A stretch of DNA of 8,536 nucleotides, taken from contig CANBSM010000123.1 of assembly GCA_947372155.1 (NCBI GenBank), forward strand, positions 1 to 8,536, in the 5' to 3' direction. The number at the start of each line of letters is the position of its first letter. Positions within the stretch are counted from its first letter, which is position 1. The DNA is from Burkholderiaceae bacterium (lineage in GTDB: Bacteria; Pseudomonadota; Gammaproteobacteria; Burkholderiales; Burkholderiaceae). The position numbers and the translations under genes are program-made. The notes beneath the pieces were generated by a model. It ran no database searches. It saw nothing but the letters and a program-made list of their open reading frames with translations, and was not told the origin of the DNA. Below, piece by piece: positions 1 through 7,148 of the stretch.

Positions 1-399
1 GTAGGTCATTCCCAAGGCCTCACCAGCATAACTCTGACCTTTTGGAACTGACTGAATGCCGGCCCTAACAATCTCCGAGAAGAAAGCAGCCTCAAATGCA
101 ATGAAGGTAATGGTGGCCGATAAGTCCGCACCAATAGGTCTACCGATCAGCATTGGTATGAGCAGGAAGAACCAAAGAATCACCATCACTAGTGGAATGG
201 AGCGCATGGTATTGATATAAAACGTTGCGGGATAAACCAAAGCCGGTTTTCCTGATAACCGCATCAAAGCCAAGAAAGTGCCGACCACAATGCCGCCAAC
301 AGTGGCAATGACAGTGAGCTGCACGCTAAATAACAGCCCCTTCAAAATATAATTTGTGAAGAGTTCCCAGTTATAAAAACTTAAGTCTAAGCTCAACAT
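1..399 (-). CDS. gltK: Glutamate/aspartate ABC transporter permease GltK, partial (3' end off the left edge)
   Basis: Inner-membrane permease subunit of a polar/acidic amino acid importer, expected to pair with GltJ as the transmembrane channel. I translated 133 residues by hand from the ATG at 399. The N-terminus (MLSLDLSFYNWELF) is followed by a first membrane segment (about residues 18-45). Then comes the GltK-like stretch TMRSIPLVMVILWFFLLIP, very close to the E. coli GltK segment FRSIPLVMVLLWFYLIVP. The start of the cytoplasmic EAA loop (SEIVRAGIQSVPKGQ, then ALGMT) contacts the ATPase. The gene is cut by the window edge, so about 90 C-terminal residues are missing relative to the usual ~224. 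An AAAGGA ribosome-binding site overlaps the gltJ stop codon, and only 9 nt separate the genes, so they are translationally close members of one operon. The ATG at 404 reads directly into a stop and is not the start. The family is secure. Substrate preference (Glu/Asp rather than another polar amino acid) is inferred from the operon. Confidence 0.93.
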   Translation of the reverse strand, partial: MLSLDLSFYNWELFTNYILKGLLFSVQLTVIATVGGIVVGTFLALMRLSGKPALVYPATFYINTMRSIPLVMVILWFFLLIPMLIGRPIGADLSATITFIAFEAAFFSEIVRAGIQSVPKGQSYAGEALGMTY

Positions 400-408
400 A
401 TCATTCCT

Positions 409-1200
409 TTAATGAGCCAGACTTGCATCATTCGATGCGGCAATAAAACCAGGGATACGACTTCTTTTTTCGATCAAAGCCATCGCACGATTAACGGCAA
501 ACGCAGATAAGGCATAGAGCGCAGTAACCGCCAAATAAATCTCTACGCCGTGAGAAGTTTCCTCTTGCGCCTGCATAGCAAATAGCGTGAGTTCAGGCAC
601 AGAAACGGCAAAGGCCACTGAAGAGTTTTTAATCACATTCATACTCTCTGATGTCAGAGGTGGAATGACAATGCGTAACGCCATAGGCAATATGACATAG
701 CGATAGGTTTGCGGGGTAGTTAAGCCCAGCGCAGTTGCCGCAGCTCGTTGCCCGCTTGGTAAAGACTGTATCCCAGCGCGCACCTGCTCCGCTATGCGAG
801 CAGAAGTAAAGAAACCCAAGGCAATACTGACTAACCAATACGATGGCAGTGCTTTTAATGGCAGAACAAATGCGGGGATAACGTGATACCAAAGAAATAC
901 CTGAACTAAGACTGGGATATTTCTAAATAACTCTACCCAAGTAGTTGAAAGTCGCACCAACACCCTGCTTAGTCTGCCGTTATCCGGCAGGGTTCTCAAG
1001 GTACCCATCACGGCGCCCAAAATCAAAGCGATTGCAAGACCTAGCGCCGCTACCGCCAAGGTCCAGCCCCAAGCCTTCATGAGCCAGTCTAGATAGCTAG
1101 GATCTGCATTTTGGCCAAGCCCAAAAATAGAGGAGAAGCAGTGTTCAACCACTTCTCCATCTAGGGTGCTTTTACAAAAAACACCTAAATCTAATGCCAT
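409..1200 (-). CDS. gltJ: Glutamate/aspartate ABC transporter permease GltJ
   Basis: First permease subunit of the gltIJK importer, an inner-membrane protein of 263 aa (E. coli GltJ is 246 aa). Visible features are a hydrophobic segment at about 44-68, then the family stretch ELFRNIPVLVQVFLWYHVIP (90-109), matching ELFRNVPLIVQFFTWYLVIP in E. coli. Further membrane segments lie around 121-136 and 220-240. The cytoplasmic EAA loop runs about 138-172 (EQVRAGIQSLPSGQ, then AAATALGLT, ending in YVILP) and docks on the ATPase. PPLTSESMNVIKNSSVAF (180-197) is also typical of the family. The N-terminus is some 15 residues longer than E. coli, but LDLGVFCKST aligns with the E. coli WNWGIFLQQ start, so the ATG at 1200 is plausible. 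No clear Shine-Dalgarno precedes it (AAGCTTCCTAT), suggesting translation is coupled to gltI, whose stop is 21 nt upstream. Confidence 0.95.
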   Translation of the reverse strand: MALDLGVFCKSTLDGEVVEHCFSSIFGLGQNADPSYLDWLMKAWGWTLAVAALGLAIALILGAVMGTLRTLPDNGRLSRVLVRLSTTWVELFRNIPVLVQVFLWYHVIPAFVLPLKALPSYWLVSIALGFFTSARIAEQVRAGIQSLPSGQRAAATALGLTTPQTYRYVILPMALRIVIPPLTSESMNVIKNSSVAFAVSVPELTLFAMQAQEETSHGVEIYLAVTALYALSAFAVNRAMALIEKRSRIPGFIAASNDASLAH

Positions 1201-1221
1201 ATAGGAAGCTTATTTATTGAA

Positions 1222-2154
1222 TTACTTCTTGTTGTAGTCTTCCGCAGGTTTGTCATTCAAATTAGCCCAAGCATTTTTAGTTGCTGGAGACAATTCGAGA
1301 CCAACTACGATATTTTTTGGTGGAATTGGTGACAAGAACCACTTATTCCACAATCCAGGCATTTTGCCATTCGCAACAATCTTTGCAATTGCGGCATTCA
1401 CTGCAGCCTTAAACTCCGGATCATTCTTTGGAACCATAATTGCGATTGGCTCAGTAGCAAGTACTTCGCCAACAATTTTGAAATCTTTTGGATTCTTAGA
1501 GTTAGCAATATTGCCAGCCAAAATAGAACCGTCCATCACAAAGGCATCAGCACGACCAGACTCAAGCAACAAGAAGCTATCAGCATGGTCCTTACCAAAT
1601 ACTTCGTCGAAGTTCACGCCATTGGCTTTTTCATGCTTGCGCAAGAGCTGTACAGATGTTGTTCCTGTTGTTGTCGCAACTTTTTTGCCTGCCAATTGAG
1701 AAATAGAAGTAATGCCTGAATTTGCTCTCACTGCAATGCGCACCTCTTCTACGTACAAGGTATTAGCAAAGCCAACATCTTTAGCGCGAGCAGTATTGTT
1801 TGTTGTTGTGCCGCACTCGATATCAACCGTGCCGTTTTGCACTAAAGGGACACGATTTTGTGAAGTCACCGGTTGATAGTTGATACGCAGAGTGCTCATG
1901 CCCAACTTATCTTTAATATCGCCCAAAATCATGCGGCAGATTTCAACGTGATAACCGTCAAAACGGCTATCGCCGGTGGTATAGGACATCGGGATGGAAG
2001 ACTCACGCACACCCATAGTGACAGCACCAGTGGACTTAATCTTATCCATAGTTGCACTAGCGGCCTGAGATGAAACGGGAGCCAATAGGCCAGCGACTAA
2101 TGCACTAGCTGCAAAAATCATGGGGAGTTTATTATTTTTCATTGAAGGTCTCAT
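1222..2154 (-). CDS. gltI: Periplasmic glutamate/aspartate-binding protein GltI
   Basis: Solute-binding protein (SBP family 3) that captures glutamate/aspartate in the periplasm and delivers it to GltJK. The 310-aa product starts with a Sec signal peptide: basic start (MRPSMKNNK), hydrophobic core (about 11-25), and likely cleavage after SSQA around residue 31. Family signatures are YQPVTSQNRVPLVQNGTVDIE (93-113; E. coli has LTAQNRIPLLQNGTFDFE), CGTTTNN (114-120), the hinge/ligand region ATTTGTTSVQLL (160-171), LESGRADAFVMD (197-208), and the C-terminal WFLSPIPPKN, nearly identical to WFKNPIPPKN of E. coli GltI. R101 is the probable substrate-carboxylate ligand by alignment. An internal ATG at 2142 (MKNNKLPM) would give an equally good, shorter signal peptide. 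Neither start has a strong ribosome-binding site, so the exact start is uncertain by four codons. It is the first gene of the operon, with gltJ 21 nt downstream. The upstream gap of 154 nt probably holds the operon promoter. Confidence 0.95.
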   Translation of the reverse strand: MRPSMKNNKLPMIFAASALVAGLLAPVSSQAASATMDKIKSTGAVTMGVRESSIPMSYTTGDSRFDGYHVEICRMILGDIKDKLGMSTLRINYQPVTSQNRVPLVQNGTVDIECGTTTNNTARAKDVGFANTLYVEEVRIAVRANSGITSISQLAGKKVATTTGTTSVQLLRKHEKANGVNFDEVFGKDHADSFLLLESGRADAFVMDGSILAGNIANSKNPKDFKIVGEVLATEPIAIMVPKNDPEFKAAVNAAIAKIVANGKMPGLWNKWFLSPIPPKNIVVGLELSPATKNAWANLNDKPAEDYNKK

Positions 2155-2193
2155 CGTCAGTTCATTTTTAGTTGAAAAAGCTACTATCTACAG

Positions 2194-2223
2194 ATACTCT
2201 ATTTTTAACAGACTTTATATCAA
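2194..2223 (-). promoter_or_regulatory. Weak sigma-70-like promoter candidate for gltIJK
   Basis: In the 154-nt spacer between the upstream TPR-glycosyltransferase gene and gltI, the minus strand carries TTGATA (2223-2218; five of six matches to the -35 consensus). An 18-nt spacer then leads to GAGTAT (2199-2194; only three of six matches to -10). The spacer also contains TATAAA directly after TTGATA, which could be an alternative -10 without a good -35. The region is AT-rich and shows no terminator, so some read-through from the upstream gene is also possible. This is a candidate only. Confidence 0.22.
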
Positions 2224-2308
2224 AGAGCGTCTATTTAATCCCTTTACAGGTGCAAAAATTAGGGTTTTCACTGAGGCGGCTATTAAATTACCTGAAGATA
2301 CAGAAAAC

Positions 2309-4492
2309 TTATAAATAGAGATTTTGTGGGGGCGACCCTATCTGATAGCGCTGGTAAATTTTGATAAAGGCATCCTCAATTTCGCGGGTAAAAAGTACTG
2401 CATTAAATAATGGGGCACTCAACTTATTTAATGACAGCCTTTCTTTGATCTCTATTAGTTTTAATGGGCTTGTAGCCAAGTCAACTGCTAAATCCTCATA
2501 GTCGTTTGAACTATGAGTGATAAGTTCAGGCAAGCCAATAGCCGTCAGAAGGCTGCCAGCGACTCTGCCTGCCAATGTTTCACCCAACTGAGTTAACACC
2601 GGCAAACCTGCCCACAATGCATCACTAGCGGTTGTATGCGCATTACAAGGAAGTGTATCTAAGAACAAATCTGCCAATTGATGCCTAGCTAAATGGTCAG
2701 GTAAATTCATTCGCCCAGCGAATATCAAGCGATCTCTGGCAATCCCCCTAAGTTCAGCCTGCTTGATGAGGCTCTCTTTAGCAAGCAGGTTGTCTTCAAG
2801 TAACCACAAAACACTATCAGGAACTTTTGACAAAATACGCGCCCAAAGATCAAGGGTCGTCGGCAAAATTTTAAAGTTGTTATTGAAGCAGCAAAAAACA
2901 AATTTGCTTTCAGGCAGGTTAAGTTCAGAGCGAGAAAATTTCCGATCTGATATTTCACGCTTTGAGTCATTTACCTGATAACTATTTTTTAGATAAATAA
3001 TTTTTTCTGAAAAATATTGTTGATTACATTCAGGAATTAATACTGTGTCAGCAATGATGTAATCCATGAACTCGGCTCCCATAGTGCCTGGGTAACCCAA
3101 GTAATTAATTTGCAAAGGTGCGGCGCCTAGCGCAAAAATTTCAGGCCTAGAGTTGGTGGTGTAACCCTTTAGGTCAATGGCGATATCGATTTCCATCTGA
3201 CGAGATAAAGCAGCAACCTCTTGGTCCGACATATTGCTGACATCCATAAATTGGTCGAAATTCTTTTGCAGCCTTAGCTGCATAGCATCTTGTGTCTTAG
3301 GGCCAAATGAAAACGCAGCAATCTCAAACTTTTCTCGATCATGTAATTCAAAGAGCTCAGCCATTAAATAGGCTGTGGCATGATTAAAAAAATCATTTGA
3401 GTAGTATGCAATTCGAATTTTCTGTTCACTATTTTTTGGACGAAAATGCGGTTTTGCATAAATAGGAAACCGATCTTTTGCATACAGTTTTGCAACTTGA
3501 AAGTTGATGCTCTCTGATGATGATGCAACAGCCATCGGAAATGGCGATGAGGCTAATTGATTAGCCTCAATAGCCCCTTCAAGACTTTGAATCTCGATTT
3601 CAATATTATTCCAGTCACAGATTTTCATCTTTGCATGCAGCATTTCTCCGGCCGCATAATGAATGCTTGATTCAAGTCTTAGCGCCTCTTCATAGGCAGC
3701 AATAGCTTGGGGATACTGCTTTTGATCGTGAAAAAACGCAGCTTTATTAGCCCATGCTTGTGCATACTGTGGACTTAATTGAGTCGCTTGCTCGTATGCT
3801 GCTAATGCTTCATTTGGCTTCTTCAGTGCATACAGTGCGATGCCCTTATTGGACCAAGTCGTTGCATCATTAGAGCGCAAATGGAGTGCTCTATCGTAAG
3901 ATTGAAGCGCTTCCTCATAACGTCTCAGTCGTGCTAAATCAACGCCTAGGTTACACCACGCTTCAGCATATCCAGGGTCGATTTCAACCGCATGCCTGTA
4001 ATGAGCTAAAGCTGGATCCAGCTGATCCAGTTCATCGTATAACCTGGCAATGTTGTAGTGCAGCTCACAAGAATCTTTTTTTAGATGGAGTGCTTTTTTA
4101 TAGTTTTGAAGCGCTAATTGCTTGTCGCCCATCTGCGCCTGTGCAGTAGCCAAATCGTGCAGCGCTTCAAAGAAATCACCCGCATTTTTTAAGGCTCGGT
4201 CCAGATAGAGAATTGCTTGCTGAAACTGGCCCTTCTCAAGGAAAGAAGATCCTAAGTAATAAAGCGCCTTAGGCGAGCAATCCAGCTGCTGGCTGGCCTT
4301 TAAAAGCAAACCATGAAAGCGCTCCAAATCTCCTGTATTAGCAGAAACATAGGCCAGGAGCTCATTTGCACCAGTATGGTTTGGGCTTTTCTCAAGAATA
4401 GCCTTCAATGCCGACTCACATGCCGGATAGTCTTTTGCTTGAAAGTGACTTTCAGCCAACTTTAAGAAATCTTCTGGACTATCGTTTTGCAT
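2309..4492 (-). CDS. TPR-repeat SPINDLY/OGT-type glycosyltransferase (GT41), canonical form
   Basis: Predicted soluble protein glycosyltransferase of 727 aa with no signal peptide or membrane segment. Residues 6-277 are eight consecutive 34-residue TPRs without insertions, with repeats starting at 6, 40, 74, 108, 142, 176, 210 and 244. They should form a superhelix that holds the acceptor protein. A linker (ICDWNNIE at 291-298) typical of bacterial SPINDLY proteins follows. The catalytic half begins about 358: YYSNDFFNHATAYLMAELFE with H371 aligning to human OGT H498; DIAIDLKGYTTNSRPEIFA; NYLGYPGTMGAEFMDYIIAD (463-482); and FNNNFKILP with K541 aligning to human K842. The nucleotide-binding segment is DLFLDTLPCNAHTTASDALW (608-627) with H619, T620, T621 and D624, then the GET motif at 637-639. 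All expected residues are present, so it should be active. GT41 enzymes use UDP-GlcNAc, and plant SPINDLY uses GDP-fucose; the donor here cannot be told. The ATG at 4492 sits just before the first TPR and lacks a clear Shine-Dalgarno (AACCCACTAAT). It is divergent from the related plus-strand gene. Confidence 0.93.
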   Translation of the reverse strand: MQNDSPEDFLKLAESHFQAKDYPACESALKAILEKSPNHTGANELLAYVSANTGDLERFHGLLLKASQQLDCSPKALYYLGSSFLEKGQFQQAILYLDRALKNAGDFFEALHDLATAQAQMGDKQLALQNYKKALHLKKDSCELHYNIARLYDELDQLDPALAHYRHAVEIDPGYAEAWCNLGVDLARLRRYEEALQSYDRALHLRSNDATTWSNKGIALYALKKPNEALAAYEQATQLSPQYAQAWANKAAFFHDQKQYPQAIAAYEEALRLESSIHYAAGEMLHAKMKICDWNNIEIEIQSLEGAIEANQLASSPFPMAVASSSESINFQVAKLYAKDRFPIYAKPHFRPKNSEQKIRIAYYSNDFFNHATAYLMAELFELHDREKFEIAAFSFGPKTQDAMQLRLQKNFDQFMDVSNMSDQEVAALSRQMEIDIAIDLKGYTTNSRPEIFALGAAPLQINYLGYPGTMGAEFMDYIIADTVLIPECNQQYFSEKIIYLKNSYQVNDSKREISDRKFSRSELNLPESKFVFCCFNNNFKILPTTLDLWARILSKVPDSVLWLLEDNLLAKESLIKQAELRGIARDRLIFAGRMNLPDHLARHQLADLFLDTLPCNAHTTASDALWAGLPVLTQLGETLAGRVAGSLLTAIGLPELITHSSNDYEDLAVDLATSPLKLIEIKERLSLNKLSAPLFNAVLFTREIEDAFIKIYQRYQIGSPPQNLYL

Positions 4493-4627
4493 ATTAGTGG
4501 GTTTTGGAAGCGTATTTTATTAAAACATCTGATTCTAGAGATTGATGAAATAAAGTTTCGATTCAGAATATCTTAATTCTGCAGGGATCGCCACCATCAA
4601 AATATAAAGTATTTCATTTAAAATTTG
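4493..4627. promoter_or_regulatory. Divergent intergenic region between the two TPR-glycosyltransferase genes
   Basis: About 135 nt separate the two start codons, so promoters for both genes must lie here or overlap the coding ends. It is strongly AT-rich. Landmarks are an 11-nt palindrome TTTTATTAAAA at 4515-4525 in the minus-strand leader, TTGATG at 4542-4547 as a possible plus-strand -35, an 18-bp inverted repeat at 4564-4581, and TATAAA at 4603-4608, a possible -10 close to the plus-strand start. None forms a convincing -35/-10 pair. No open reading frame of note is present. The function as a shared regulatory region is inferred from geometry. Confidence 0.5.
4564..4581. repeat. 18-bp inverted repeat (6-bp arms, 6-nt spacer), possible operator
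   Basis: The plus strand reads CAGAAT-ATCTTA-ATTCTG, a perfect dyad with 6-bp arms. It lies centrally in the divergent intergenic region, 47 nt before the plus-strand ATG at 4628 and about 72 nt before the minus-strand ATG. The size and symmetry suit a dimeric regulator site, but a dyad this short in AT-rich DNA can arise by chance. It is not followed by a T-tract, so it is unlikely to be a terminator. Confidence 0.3.
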
Positions 4628-7057
4628 ATGATGAATCCACAATTTCAATCAATGCTGGGCCAAGCAATTGAAGCATTCCAAAGCGGCAATACGCAAAGCG
4701 CCGAAATTATCTTAAAAAGGCTGCTACAAGTTGATTCAAAAAATATTCCAGCACTACATATTCTCGGTCTCATTCGCGCATCACAAGATAATCATTTAGA
4801 GGCTGTTAAATTTCTTAAAAAAGCAGCTGCACTAGAGCCATCAGATCCGTCATTGCAATACAACTTAGCAAAAGCATTATCTAGCTCAGGCAACGAAAAA
4901 GAGGCATTGATTCATCATCAAAGAGCTGTCAGGTTCATGCCTCAGAACCCAGAGGCCTGGCTAAACTATGGGAAAAGTTTATTAGCCCTCAATCGAAATG
5001 AGGAAGCGGTTAATACCCTTAACAATGCCCTGAAAATCAACGTCCAATATCCAGAAGCCCTTCTTAATACAGCTATCGCATTAAGAAACCTACAAAAAGA
5101 ACACGAGGCATTAGCGCTAATTGATCAAGTACTTAGCCTACAGTCAGAGTTTTATGAGGGGTGGCTAAATAAGGCCATTACTTTAAAAGCACTTAAAAGA
5201 ATCGATGAAGCTCTGGCCTGCTTTGATCGGGCAATCAAAATCAGCCCTGAGAAAAAAGACGCGTGGCTTAGCGTGGGTGACACCCTACTAGAGTCAGCTC
5301 GCATGAAAGATGCTTTGGCATGCTATGAAAAGCTAATTGAACTAGATCCAAACCACCCCGAGGGTCATATCAAGCGTGGATTAGTGTTGCAAAAAATTGG
5401 GAACTTATCGGACGCCTTGGTGTGTTATGAAAAAGCCATAGATCTTGACCCGACGAATATGGGTGCATACATTTGTAAAAGCGGAGTATTAATTGAACTA
5501 AAAGAGTTTGAGGATGCCTTAGTCTGTATTAATAAAAGGCTCACACTAAATCCCAATATTGCAGATGCCTATGTCGATCGCGCTACGGTACTAGAGAGCC
5601 TAAATCGAAATCCAGAAGCAAAAATTTGTTTTCAAACCGCTCTTAAGATCGACTCTAAAAATGTGCAGGCTAAATTGGGGTTGGCCTTTAATTCATTACA
5701 TAAGATTCCGCCAAACCCAGAGGCCGTGACTCTGATGCGCCAATCTTTTGGGAATGCTCTTAAAGATTTATACGAATGGCTAAATGAGTCGACTCTGGCA
5801 AAGGCTCAAAATGCTATTGGATGGCGACAACCATTCTATTTAGCTTACCAAGAGACCAACAATAAAGAACTCATCTCTCAGTATGGGGATATTTGCCACA
5901 AGGCAATGGAATGGTGGCAAAGTAGGCAACATTTTTTAATTGCTGAACCCATTAATACAACTCGCATTAAAGTCGGCATAGTCAGCTCGCACATACATCA
6001 ACACTCAGTATGGGATGCCATCCTCAAAGGCTGGGTCCAGAACCTTAACAAAGACCTATTTGAGGTTCACATCTTTTATGTCAGCGGCTTTAGCGACCAA
6101 GAAACAGTATTAGCAAAAGCGCTATCCACCTCTTTTACTGAAAATTTAGGCAATCTAGAAGATTGGGCCAAGGCCATTCTAGAAAAACAAGTCGATGTTT
6201 TGATTTACCCCGAGATTGGCATGGATCCGCTGACTTGTAAGTTAGCTAATCTGCGATTAGCCCCTGTGCAAGTAGCCTCCTGGGGGCACCCTGAGACTAC
6301 TGGCCTGCCAACGATGGATTACTATATCTCCGCCAAAGCGTTTGAGCCTGCCAATGCTGACGATCATTACAGTGAAAAATTAGTCTCTCTTCCGAATTTA
6401 GGTTGCCACTACTCTGCCCGCAACGTTATTCCGGTAGCGCCTGATCTCTCATCTCTTGGTATTGATGGGGCATCCCCCATACTCATCTGTCCCGGTACGC
6501 CTTTTAAATATGCCCCTGAGCACGATAAGGTTTTGGTATCTATTGCACAAAAGCTACCTACTTGCCAATTAATCTTCTTCGAAAGCCCAGAACAGCCTCT
6601 CTCCTTAGCCTTTAAGGAGAGACTCTCAAAGGCTTTTGAGATTGAAGGTTTAGCCATGTCTGATTTTGCTCGCTTTAGTCCCTGGCAAAAAACCGAAGCC
6701 TTTTATGGACTAATGCAAAAAGCCGACGTATTTTTAGATACGATCGGATTTTCTGGATTTAATACTGCCATTCAAGCCATTGAATGTGGCTTACCAGTTG
6801 TCACTCGGGAAGGCCTTTTTATGCGGGGACGCCTTGCTAGCGGCATTCTTAAAAGAATGGGCATGCCTGAACTCGTTATTAGCAACGAGGAGGAATATGT
6901 GAACCTAGTTGTGAAATTAGTGCAAGAACGAGAATACAGAAAAGCCATTCAAGAAAAGATTGTTGCCAATAGATCGATCTTATTTGATGACCTAAGCCCA
7001 ATAAGAGCCTTAGAAGAGTTTTTGCTTGAGCGGGTAAGTAGAGTCCAAGCCAACTAA
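4628..7057 (+). CDS. TPR-repeat protein with divergent GT41-like (OGT/HMW1C-related) glycosyltransferase domain
   Basis: Predicted cytoplasmic glycosyltransferase of 809 aa counted from the ATG at 4628. A TTG at 4625 and a second ATG at 4631 are adjacent in-frame alternatives, and none has a clear ribosome-binding site. Residues 6-345 are ten unbroken 34-residue TPRs (starts at 6, 40, 74, 108, 142, 176, 210, 244, 278, 312), with a partial repeat after. A helical linker with a WRQPFYLAYQ stretch (399-408) leads into the catalytic region from about 446. There, VSSHIHQHSVWDA puts H459 at the OGT catalytic His position. IYPEIGMDPLTCKLANLRLA and VASWGHPETTGLPTMDYYIS (549-568) match the acceptor/donor-cleft region, and PGTPFKYAPE puts K627 at the OGT Lys842 position. 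The nucleotide loop is changed: DVFLDTIGFSGFNTAIQAIE replaces the usual NAHTT-SD pattern, and GLF replaces GET. It is GT41-related, resembling HMW1C-type enzymes in places. Donor, acceptor and linkage type are unknown. It is divergent from the canonical GT41 gene. Confidence 0.88.
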   Translation: MMNPQFQSMLGQAIEAFQSGNTQSAEIILKRLLQVDSKNIPALHILGLIRASQDNHLEAVKFLKKAAALEPSDPSLQYNLAKALSSSGNEKEALIHHQRAVRFMPQNPEAWLNYGKSLLALNRNEEAVNTLNNALKINVQYPEALLNTAIALRNLQKEHEALALIDQVLSLQSEFYEGWLNKAITLKALKRIDEALACFDRAIKISPEKKDAWLSVGDTLLESARMKDALACYEKLIELDPNHPEGHIKRGLVLQKIGNLSDALVCYEKAIDLDPTNMGAYICKSGVLIELKEFEDALVCINKRLTLNPNIADAYVDRATVLESLNRNPEAKICFQTALKIDSKNVQAKLGLAFNSLHKIPPNPEAVTLMRQSFGNALKDLYEWLNESTLAKAQNAIGWRQPFYLAYQETNNKELISQYGDICHKAMEWWQSRQHFLIAEPINTTRIKVGIVSSHIHQHSVWDAILKGWVQNLNKDLFEVHIFYVSGFSDQETVLAKALSTSFTENLGNLEDWAKAILEKQVDVLIYPEIGMDPLTCKLANLRLAPVQVASWGHPETTGLPTMDYYISAKAFEPANADDHYSEKLVSLPNLGCHYSARNVIPVAPDLSSLGIDGASPILICPGTPFKYAPEHDKVLVSIAQKLPTCQLIFFESPEQPLSLAFKERLSKAFEIEGLAMSDFARFSPWQKTEAFYGLMQKADVFLDTIGFSGFNTAIQAIECGLPVVTREGLFMRGRLASGILKRMGMPELVISNEEEYVNLVVKLVQEREYRKAIQEKIVANRSILFDDLSPIRALEEFLLERVSRVQAN

Positions 7058-7064
7058 TACTCAA

Positions 7065-7093
7065 CTGACTGATTACTCAATCAGATTAGTCAG
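7065..7093 (+). terminator. Weak hairpin just after the plus-strand glycosyltransferase gene
   Basis: CTGACT (7065-7070) pairs with AGTCAG (7088-7093), and GATT (7071-7074) pairs with AATC (7079-7082) around an ACTC loop, leaving a 5-nt bulge (AGATT). An alternative fold is CTGATT/AATCAG with the same loop. It starts eight nt after the stop codon. The downstream bases (GTCTCTTAATTCC) are not a proper T-tract, so if it ends transcription it is a poor intrinsic terminator. It could instead protect the 3' end of the mRNA. Confidence 0.25.
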
Positions 7094-7112
7094 GTCTCTT
7101 AATTCCCCAAAG

Positions 7113-7148
7113 AAAAAACCCACTGTGTTGCCACAGTGGGTTAATTTA
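7113..7148 (-). terminator. Strong intrinsic terminator of the porin gene (possibly bidirectional)
   Basis: A perfect 11-bp stem (AACCCACTGTG at 7117-7127 with CACAGTGGGTT at 7132-7142) closes a 4-nt TTGC loop. Read on the minus strand, the stem runs straight into TTTTTTCTTT, a textbook rho-independent terminator 46 nt after the porin stop codon. Read on the plus strand, it is followed by TTAATTTAAT, a weaker U-rich tail, so it may also stop transcripts of the convergent glycosyltransferase gene less efficiently. Confidence 0.9.

Noticed and set aside
629..892. Minus-strand open frame of 87 codons overlapping gltJ in another frame
   Set aside because: It is a shadow of gltJ; the gltJ frame carries all the permease motifs.
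1250..1699. Plus-strand open frame of 149 codons inside gltI
   Set aside because: It lies wholly antisense to a clear binding-protein gene, and its product shows no family features.
2237..2275. Possible sigma-54 promoter for gltI (minus-strand TTTTTGCACC)
   Set aside because: The TTGCA half is present, but no GG dinucleotide lies at the required distance upstream, so the -24 element is missing.
2120..2314. Plus-strand small ORF of 64 codons across the gltI upstream region
   Set aside because: It is partly antisense to gltI, has no ribosome-binding site, and its product has no signal peptide or family features.
3886..4149. Plus-strand open frame of 87 codons inside the canonical GT41 gene
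   Set aside because: It is antisense to the conserved TPR array, with no ribosome-binding site or recognisable protein.
4515..4525. TTTTATTAAAA palindrome as a terminator or operator
   Set aside because: It is pure A/T with a one-base centre, expected by chance in this AT-rich spacer and too tight to form a hairpin.
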